Assembly: GCA_946803715.1 (NCBI GenBank)
Contig: CAMPET010000355.1
Span: 3,721-19,895 of the forward strand
Reading direction: 5' to 3'
Length of the DNA stretch: 16,175 nucleotides
Source of the DNA: Beroe ovata
Lineage: Eukaryota > Ctenophora > Nuda > Beroida > Beroidae
Made by a program: the position numbers and the translations under genes. This document shows, in pieces, positions 9,957 to 16,175 of the stretch. Position 1 is the first letter of the stretch. Each line of letters starts with the position of its first letter. The notes under the pieces were generated by a model. It worked only from the letters and a program-made list of their open reading frames with translations. It did no database searches and was not told the origin of the DNA.

Positions 9957-9962
9957 AATAAA
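9957..9962 (+). terminator. Polyadenylation signal (distal)
   Basis: A second AATAAA lies 108 bases after the stop codon. Either or both could be used, giving a short 3' UTR. Confidence 0.55.
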
Positions 9963-9984
9963 ATATAGCTTGAAACTGAGAAAT

Positions 9985-10916
9985 TCAATGTAACATTTAG
10001 TAGTTTTATTATTTTAGAACAAATGACGACAAGTTTTAATGATTATATAGCCCGAAATTAGTCCTAATACCGCTCCTACTGGCTCTTTAAGGAGTCGAGC
10101 GCGGTTTCGGCGCGATTTTCTTCTAATTCAGTAGTGTTATTGTAGAAATCGACGGAGTATTGTCTTGTTTCATCACAATCAGATATATAATGTAACAATT
10201 CAAGAATATCAAAACTCCAAATTTGGTCTCAAGTTTGAGAATTAACTTATTATAAAATTGTACATCTAGTACGTAAGATCACCCACATATTGCGTAGAAA
10301 TTCGCATGCAAATAAAGGAGCGTTCCCGATAAAAATATGAAATCGATCTAAATCGTGTGATTGATCATAGCAGTAAAATGCGAGGCTAACATATAACTGG
10401 TTCAATGAAACCTCTTTCAATTCACTGGCTTTTTATAATTCGATTCAGTGTTCATGTATACGGCAATGTCTGTGCGCCTGTTATGGTCTCTATATGTCTT
10501 AGCTCGGTTTTACTTGCTAGAAACAGTGCAGTAGGACTAGGTAGCTACCTTTTTCATTCCTTCTTCTGGTCGCTCCACATCAACTCTCGACGCCACCTGA
10601 AAACAATGGAGTAACTATAACTAAAGATCACCTGCAGACATATTTTTGTTTTCGAGTAGCATCTTAAGTGATATAGTATTATAGTGAACATCATAATATC
10701 TAGTTTAGATTCTATGGTTACCCCTTGTCAAGATTTTGGCTTTTCGTTTGTCACTCTTCAAGCTGCTATCCTCTATCATTGTGATTCAAGACATTGTTAT
10801 ATGAGGAGGGTATCACGTGAGACAGAAATATCAAAAAAATATTAATAAGATAATTGGGGATAAGAGAGATTTGTCGGCATTCTCCCTAAATCGTTGATCC
10901 ATTCCATTACAATTAA
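9985..10916. other. Intergenic stretch between convergent genes
   Basis: No secure gene is seen. A minus-strand segment, 10549-10596, has an acceptor (TTGTTTTCAG) and a donor (AAGGTAGCT) and is open for 16 codons in phase 0. It could be a distal exon of the minus-strand gene, but phase and domain evidence do not require it. A plus-strand open stretch at 10405-10614 overlaps it and has no domain. Confidence 0.4.
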
Positions 10917-11536
10917 TCTATATTATAATTTGGTAAGGTGTTTGTTTGCGTCTTTCGTGACTTTGTAGACAGGCGTCTTTCGTGACTTTGTAGACAAAAG
11001 TGACACTATTCTACAATTTGCGCGTGTTGCTATGGTAGCGTAGAAGTTGCACGTGCACGAGATAGAGTGATCACTGATCAGCTGAAGCTCATTTATGAAG
11101 ACGCTACTTCCATTACGTTGCTCTATTTCTGCTAATGGGGAAACCGAACATCGTGCTGATTTGGCAATAGTCATACTTTTCTTGAGCTGTTGCTTATCTT
11201 TTCAGTGCATTTCTTCGGACGTACGGTGAAGCCCTTAGTTTTGTCAATGAACGCAGTGCAACTAAACGAAATTCAACTTGGTAATCGTAAACTTTGGGTG
11301 GCAGTTTAAAAAATAACCAGAAACACTGTGATTGTGCTCCTTCATAAATTCTATGTCTCGAACATAGAAAGAATGCTCACTCTTCCATTGTGAGAGTTGG
11401 CTGCTCTGTGTGCATTCTTTTTCATGTTTCAAGTAAATGTTGTGTTACTGTCGACTGTCGTTTCAAATTTATTTTCCGCTGTCGTGTCCAATGACTCAAT
11501 GAGTAGTGTATCACGCCCACTTGGCGGGTTTTCTAG
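10917..11536 (+). mobile_element. Putative non-autonomous Helitron, 620 bp
   Basis: The element begins TCTATATTATAATTTGG after an A and ends TTTTCTAG before a T, as Helitrons do (5' TC, 3' CTRR, insertion between A and T). Just before the end is a GC-rich potential stem, CGCCCACTTGGCGGG. Both ends resemble the element at 13238-13657, and both share an internal GTTGCTA...AGTTGCACGTGCA block. Near the left end a 24-25 bp segment (GCGTCTTTCGTGACTTTGTA...) is tandemly duplicated (10948 and 10973). No Rep/helicase coding sequence is present. Confidence 0.55.
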
Positions 11537-11771
11537 TGATTGATAAAATGTATGTTTGTATGATGTTTCTATGGTGGATCATTATGGTGTGGTTACAATA
11601 ACATATCCAAAGCATGCCCCTTTGTTTTGGATATTATAAGATAAGGCTGTGCCAGACTTATCATCTGTTAGGTTACTGCTGATGATTCACATTTTAGAAT
11701 CTTCCCTCTCTATGTCAATACTTGGATTATATGATCGATATCGAGTATTTTGTGACGTAAACCCATACACC

Positions 11772-11777
11772 TTTAAT
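11772..11777 (-). terminator. Possible polyadenylation signal ATTAAA (minus strand)
   Basis: ATTAAA on the minus strand lies about 40 bases after the TAA at 11816-11818, supporting termination of the PAN-CCP gene here. Confidence 0.4.
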
Positions 11778-11815
11778 TTTTTTATAGGTGAGACTTTGGA
11801 TTATATCTTTCAAAA

Positions 11816-14386
11816 TTAGAAAAGGGAGTTACCAATTTTAGCACATGAGGGTGCATCATCATTGGTGAAACTGAAGTCACCATTTGAGTTGCACGTCGCG
11901 ACGTCGCTTCCTGACAGAAACTGACGATCATCCGAGCAGGAAAGAGTAAAAACTGTTCCCTGGGAAACCTGATTCTGCATGTTCATGGCGGCAATTCCAC
12001 CAGGCAGCCGACTCAGGCTGCATTCTGCAAAAGAACATTTAATATGGGTCCGGTTTATTGTACTTCGGCAACAATCAGGAAACGCACAAACACATACAAA
12101 AATCGTGGAAATTGACTCACCTATTTCATACGGGATTATTTCCCAATCAATGTTAGCTATTATCCCAGATTCTGACATTGCTTGACTAATAATATCAATG
12201 CTCGCTTGTTCATTAGAACGACTTTTTATTCTTCCCCTAAAAACTCCGTTTACTAATTCACCCGCCTCCAGCGTCCAGCATTCTTCAGCCAGTTCCCCAG
12301 GTTCTCGGAGAATCACTTTTCCAGCGGTGTTAACAGTCATCCACATATATTTTTGGTCTAAACAATGAAATCATAATATCAGCTGTTACAGTAATCATAA
12401 ATTGGCGTCAAATAAGACTATTTAAAATAGGAGCACTGAGTCATAGTAAAACCGGCTAGATACGCCATACTGGTTATCACTTGTCGGGCGATGCTAGACC
12501 GCTGATGCAATTGCAAGCCGCGAAGCGGCTTGCAATTGAGAATAAGTTTGCGCCGTCTGAGAATAAGTTTGCGCCGCGCGCGCTCGAAACGAAATTCTCG
12601 ACAGGGTCTATCATTGATCATCGATCGACAAGTTATCACCTGTGTCAATCACCGCGAATTTGTAACACGGTTTCTCATCCCAACGGCTGTTCATGATAGA
12701 CCATCGCTCATTCTCATTGAGCTCAATTGTATGAGTATATGGAATCAGCATTATCCGGCCCTCAACACCGTGGGACAGAAGATATGTTGTTTGACCTAGC
12801 TCTGTCTGCAGGCGATAAAACTGTTCCGGAAACTGAATAGCACCTGCACGTTGTTATGCATTGTTGTTGATATATTTGAGTTGGAGTAGTGGGGTGTTTT
12901 GTAGCGGTCGCATGAGGGATGAGAATTTAGAATTTCTGATAACGCACAGAATCTGTGCGTTATCCGGGCATTACGTAATTTAAGTTGTGCCACAGATGCA
13001 CCAAGTGTTGTAGGTACCGGATAATCGAATAACAACTTAAATTACGTAATGCCCGGAAAGTATTATGATGTGGTGCTATATAGTCGTTCTACTGATCCTG
13101 GAACCCTCTAACAATTATTACAGGAGTATTTCTGTAACACTCCGGCTTATATAAATAGCTCTAAATATCATACCAAGCCATACTAAGAGTACCTAAACTT
13201 TTCATCATAATATATTCATTTTGTGTTGGTATGACTATCTATAATATAAAGGAATAAGGCACTTATAGGAAAGTGGTTCCGCTGTATATGGATAACTCGA
13301 CCAAATGGAGTTGGAGAGCCGGGATTTTTTGCAAGGTGGTAGATAGATAAATTCCGCTGTCGAACATCATTTCCGATTTTTGATTTAGGTCTTGGATTTT
13401 TTGTAATCGGCGCTCAAAGTTGGGAAAAGGGTTTTGAAAAACGACTATGCAATATAGGAGGAATAAGCGTTGCTAGGCGACGTAAGAGTTGCACGTGCAT
13501 GTTTATTGAAAGTGCGCGCGCGCGTTAATGTTATTGCCATTTCGTTGTTCCTTTGTTTTGAGAGGTATCAATTTTGATGCTGCACTTATTTTAATTCTCT
13601 GATGCACTCAGTATATCCAAAATTAAGTATACCACGCCCACTTGACGGGCGTTCTAGTGTTTAAATAATGTTTAAATAACTTAATTTCATACGCACAATT
13701 CTCTTCAGAAGCTGCTGCTTCCTTCAAGCATTCCATTGCGTAAGAGGTGATATAGACTTTTTCCGAGTCTGTTACAGTCGTTGCTGGACTGTTAATAGCA
13801 CTTTTCAGATAACACCCAAAAGATTCGTGTGGTTGCACAACAAAAGACACAGCCACACACCCGCGGCTAATCTCTAATTCCCGACAAGCTTCTACACACT
13901 TTTGAGAGGTCGTGATTCTCGTTCGCCTTGCTGGTGCAATGTCATTGCCCGGGAAGTCTTCTCCGATACGAGCACAACAGTGAAGATTATCTGAGAGTTA
14001 TGATAATACGAATTTGAAGGAAATTTCTGGTATTCCTCTGATTGCGAACTCAGACAATGAAACAGTGGTTAGACTGTTTCATTGTCTGAGTTCGCAATCA
14101 GAGGAATACCAGAAATTTCCTTCAAATTCGTAGTAACTATGCGACTCTTAAACATAACCCCTCTCCAAAAAGTTATGATAATATCATTGAAAAATGAAAT
14201 AGCTTGTTGAGAGAGACATGAAACCAGGAGGAGATGTTTTCGTACTCTGATAATCATTTTTTTGGACTATACTAATCGTGCAGAGATCATGGATTTCATG
14301 TTTCCCGCACGTGCGTTACCTGCAGCTAAACTTAGTTGTAAGTGGGTCACTATGGTAACCAATCGCAGCAGTAATGTGCCTATCAT
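11816..14386 (-). CDS. Secreted PAN/apple plus sushi (CCP) domain protein, copy 1
   Basis: Four minus-strand exons: 14320-14386, 13697-13990, 12121-12357 and 11816-12024. All introns are phase 1, as is usual for extracellular shuffled modules. The model gives 268 residues. Residues 1-22 (MIGTLLLRLVTIVTH...) are a signal peptide. Residues 23-120 are a PAN/apple-like domain with cysteines at 27, 28, 54, 58, 67, 82 and 110 and the typical CYLKSA and ITSYAMEC segments; PAN domains bind proteins or carbohydrates. Residues 121-199 match no domain I know and have one cysteine (147). Residues 200-262 form a CCP domain with cysteines at 201, 229, 244 and 260 and GTVFTLSC; the usual Trp before the last cysteine is missing. 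The protein can end at TAA 11816-11818; alternatively a GTAACT donor at 11832, again phase 1, could lead to more exons. The 67- and 294-nt exons were too short or lacked an ATG, so only splice logic reveals them. Confidence 0.78.
12025..12120 (-). other. Intron 3 of the PAN-CCP gene (96 bp)
   Basis: Donor GTGAGT and acceptor TTCTTTTGCAG are both strong. Although the intron is free of stops in one frame, its removal joins ATA-G to AA-TGC and places the first CCP cysteine directly after the boundary. Confidence 0.8.
12508..12576. repeat. 14-bp-stem hairpin followed by an 18-bp direct repeat
   Basis: CAATTGCAAGCCGC (12508-12521) pairs perfectly with 12525-12538 across a GAA loop. Two direct copies of GAGAATAAGTTTGCGCCG follow at 12538 and 12559. 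It lies in intron 2 of the PAN-CCP gene, and an identical set starts at 14697. Confidence 0.85.
12938..12964. repeat. Perfect palindrome, 13-bp arms
   Basis: GATAACGCACAGA and its reverse complement are separated by one base. The same palindrome is at 15127-15153. Confidence 0.9.
12963..13057. repeat. Inverted repeat, 26-bp perfect arms, 43-bp spacer
   Basis: Arms 12963-12988 and 13032-13057 are exact reverse complements (outer end TCCGGGCATTACGTAATT). It abuts the preceding palindrome. An identical copy lies at 15152-15246. Confidence 0.9.
13238..13657 (+). mobile_element. Putative non-autonomous Helitron, 420 bp
   Basis: It begins TCTATAATATAAAGG after A (13237) and ends with a potential stem ACGCCC...GGGCGT followed by TTCTAG and a T (13658), matching Helitron termini (TC...CTRR between A and T). 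It is inserted in intron 2 of the PAN-CCP gene. Copy 2 lacks it: around 15421 the flanks join directly, apart from six missing bases. No target-site duplication is seen, as expected for Helitrons. It encodes nothing recognisable. Confidence 0.6.
13996..14182. mobile_element. 175-bp insertion with a 60-bp-arm perfect hairpin
   Basis: Arms 14007-14066 and 14073-14132 are perfect reverse complements with a six-base loop (GGTTAG). A 38-bp tail (14133-14170) follows. The whole is flanked by AGTTATGATAAT at 13996-14007 and 14171-14182. Copy 2 has a single AGTTATGATAA at the matching place (about 15754) and no hairpin. This looks like a foldback-type insertion with a target duplication. Within the PAN-CCP gene it lies in intron 1, so a transcript would contain a 60-bp double-stranded stem. 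Confidence 0.85.
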
Positions 14387-14490
14387 GGTTCAATCCATGT
14401 GTATGTCAAGGATTAATCTTGAGCAATCGTCAAACTAAAAACGTTGGGAGAAATGGACGAAATTGGGATGGTGAGTTGTGGGCAAGGTGC

Positions 14491-14496
14491 TTTATA
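14491..14496 (-). promoter_or_regulatory. TATA box of PAN-CCP copy 1
   Basis: TATAAA on the minus strand (context GCGGTATAAAGCACC) lies 105 bases upstream of the start ATG at 14386. A GA-rich tract on the same strand (about 14505-14537) lies just upstream. The arrangement is repeated at copy 2. Confidence 0.65.
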
Positions 14497-14538
14497 CCGC
14501 GGCTCTTCCCTCCCTCTCTCTCTCTCCCTCCCCCACTN

Positions 14539-15420
14539 TTTTTGGTCTAAACAATGAAATCATAATATCAGCTGTTACAGTAATCATAAATTGGCGTCAA
14601 ATAAGACTATTTAAAATAGGAGCACTGAGTCATAGTAAAACCGGCTAGATACGCCATACTGGTTATCACTTGTCGGGCGATGCTAGACCGCTGATGCAAT
14701 TGCAAGCCGCGAAGCGGCTTGCAATTGAGAATAAGTTTGCGCCGTCTGAGAATAAGTTTGCGCCGCGCGCGCTCGAAACGAAATTCTCGACAGGGTCTAT
14801 CATTGATCATCGATCGACAAGTTATCACCTGTGTCAATCACCGCGAATTTGTAACACGGTTTCTCATCCCAACGGCTGTTCATGATAGACCATCGCTCAT
14901 TCTCATTGAGCTCAATTGTATGAGTATATGGAATCAGCATTATCCGGCCCTCAACACCGTGGGACAGAAGATATGTTGTTTGACCTAGCTCTGTCTGCAG
15001 GCGATAAAACTGTTCCGGAAACTGAATAGCACCTGCACGTTGTTATGCATTGTTGTTGATATATTTGAGTTGGAGTAGTGGGGTGTTTTGTAGCGGTCGC
15101 ATGAGGGATGAGAATTTAGAATTTCTGATAACGCACAGAATCTGTGCGTTATCCGGGCATTACGTAATTTAAGTTGTGCCACAGATGCACCAAGTGTTGT
15201 AGGTACCGGATAATCGAATAACAACTTAAATTACGTAATGCCCGGAAAGTATTATGATGTGGTGCTATATAGTCGTTCTACTGATCCTGGAACCCTCTAA
15301 CAATTATTACAGGAGTATTTCTGTAACACTCCGGCTTATAAATAGCTCTAGATATCATACCAAGCCATACTAAGAGTACCTAAACTTTTCATCATAATAT
15401 ATTCATTTTATGTTGGTATG
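14539..15420. repeat. Duplicate of 12350-13231
   Basis: The offset is 2189 bp. By eye the copies are identical for about 800 bp (to about 13150/15339), then show a 2-bp indel and substitutions. This copy begins directly after the N at 14538 and includes only the first seven bases of exon 3 (minus-strand sense) of the PAN-CCP gene. Confidence 0.9.
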
Positions 15421-15457
15421 ATTAAATAATGTTTAAATAACTTAATTTCATACGCAC

Positions 15458-15970
15458 AATTCTCTTCAGAAGCTGCTGCTTCGTTCAAGCATTCCATTTC
15501 GTAAGAGGTGATATAGACTTTTTCCGAGTCTGTTACAGTCGTTGCTGGACTGTTAATAGCACTTTTCAGATAACACCCAAAAGATTCGTGTGGTTGCACA
15601 ACAAAAGACACAGCCACACACCCGTGGCTAATCTCTAATTTTCGACAAGTTTCTACACACTGTTGAGAGGTCGTGATACTTCGCCTTGCTGGTGCAATGT
15701 CATTGTTCGGGAAGTCTTCTCCGATACGAGCACAACAGTGAAGATTATCTGAGAGTTATGATAACATCATTGAAAAATGAAATAGCTTGTTGAGAGAAAC
15801 ATGAAAACAAGGGGGAGATGTTTTCGTACTCTGATAATCATTTTTTTGGACTATACTAATCATGCAGAGATCATAGATTTCATATTTCCCGCACGTGCAT
15901 TACCTGCAGCTAAACTTGGTTTTAAGTGGGTCACTATGGTAACCAATCCCAGCAGTAATATGCCTATCAT
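15458..15970 (-). pseudogene. PAN-CCP gene copy 2, 5' part only
   Basis: Exon 1 (15904-15970) and the PAN exon (15458-15748, 291 nt) are open, keep the same phase-1 splice sites, and have an upstream TATA box. Downstream, only the intron and seven bases of exon 3 remain before the N at 14538, so the unknown domain and CCP domain are missing here. Relative to copy 1 it has four replacements in the signal peptide and seven in the PAN domain, one in-frame indel (Thr-Arg to Ser) and a single synonymous change. All seven PAN cysteines are kept. It may be a truncated tandem duplicate or a fragment of the other haplotype rather than a true pseudogene. Confidence 0.65.
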
Positions 15971-16074
15971 GGTTCAATCCATGTGTATGTCAAGGATTAA
16001 TCGTGAACAATCGTCAAACTAAAAACGTTGGGAGAAATGGACGAAATTGGGATGGTGAGATGTGAGCAAGGTGC

Positions 16075-16080
16075 TTTATA
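16075..16080 (-). promoter_or_regulatory. TATA box of PAN-CCP copy 2
   Basis: TATAAA on the minus strand, 105 bases upstream of the ATG at 15970, has the same context and spacing as copy 1. Confidence 0.6.
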
Positions 16081-16086
16081 CCGCGG

Positions 16087-16175
16087 CTCTTCCCTCCCTC
16101 TCTCTCTCTCCCTCCCCCACTCCCTCTCTCTCTCTCCGCTCTCTCACTCTCCCTCCCCCACTCCCTGCCTCACTC
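16087..16175. repeat. CT-rich low-complexity tract
   Basis: CCCTCTCTCT-type sequence continues to the end of the window. Its first part matches 14503-14537, which stops at the N. Confidence 0.9.

Noticed and set aside
9191-9961. 256-residue plus-strand frame and 152-residue minus-strand frame over the cystatin tail
   Set aside because: They are shadows of the repetitive last exon. Splice phase and repeat structure support the frame ending at 9849.
10069-10105. Stem-like sequence near GGCTCTTTAAGGAG, considered as a histone mRNA 3' hairpin
   Set aside because: The stem does not match the histone consensus and no histone gene is nearby.
12418-13035. Several 70-90 residue frames, identical in both copies
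   Set aside because: Their identity reflects the duplicated DNA, not protein conservation. They overlap palindromes and lie inside an intron.
14069-14257. Minus-strand frame starting with a signal-peptide-like sequence
   Set aside because: It runs into the inserted hairpin, is frameshifted in copy 2, and the ATG at 14386 has a signal peptide with matching phase to the PAN exon.
14346-14360. RFX X-box-like GTCACTATGGTAACC
   Set aside because: It lies within the signal-peptide exon and encodes the Val-Thr-Ile-Val-Thr stretch; chance is more likely than a binding site.
1-16175. CRISPR array, tRNA, rRNA or viral/retroelement coding genes
   Set aside because: I saw no spaced short repeats with unique spacers, no tRNA cloverleaf and no reverse transcriptase, integrase or replication motifs.

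Overview
This is eukaryotic, almost certainly metazoan, genomic DNA. Coding regions are broken by short GT-AG introns of about 90-500 bp, introns hold minisatellites and non-autonomous transposons, polyadenylation signals are present, and the encoded domains (WD40 protein WDR13, cystatin, PAN/apple, sushi/CCP) are animal ones. The compact layout fits a sponge or another marine invertebrate, but nothing here fixes the species. Four isolated N characters (1393, 2019, 2228, 14538) sit at repeats or junctions and look like collapsed assembly gaps.

Layout, left to right. (1) About 468-4469, + strand: scattered exons of an unidentified Ser/Pro-rich protein, ending in a 160-codon last exon and a 3' UTR with two adjacent Pumilio-type elements. 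Its large intron region carries two copies of a dispersed repeat. (2) 5627-6960, + strand: the first five exons of a WDR13 orthologue. A 13-copy 29-bp minisatellite fills one intron, and the rest of the WD40 domain is absent from the window. (3) 7449-9849, + strand: a complete five-exon gene for a 505-residue secreted protein. It has a signal peptide, a six-cysteine region, a divergent cystatin domain with introns at the classical cystatin positions, then Gly/His, Gly/Tyr/Pro and 18-residue tandem repeats. (4) 11816-14496, - strand: a TATA-box gene of four phase-1 exons encoding a 268-residue secreted PAN + unknown domain + CCP protein. (5) 14539-16175: a second copy of the 5' half of gene 4, cut off at an N.

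Genes 3 and 4 are both secreted, extracellular-type proteins and converge on the interval around 10-11.7 kb. The two copies of gene 4 show presence/absence of inserted DNA. Copy 1 carries a probable 420-bp Helitron and a 175-bp insertion with a perfect 60-bp-arm hairpin; copy 2 has near-empty or empty sites for both. About 800 bp between the copies is identical by eye, while the signal peptide and PAN exons differ by 11 amino-acid replacements plus a codon-level indel and only one synonymous change. This is either a tandem duplicate under diversification or a second haplotype placed in tandem by the assembler.
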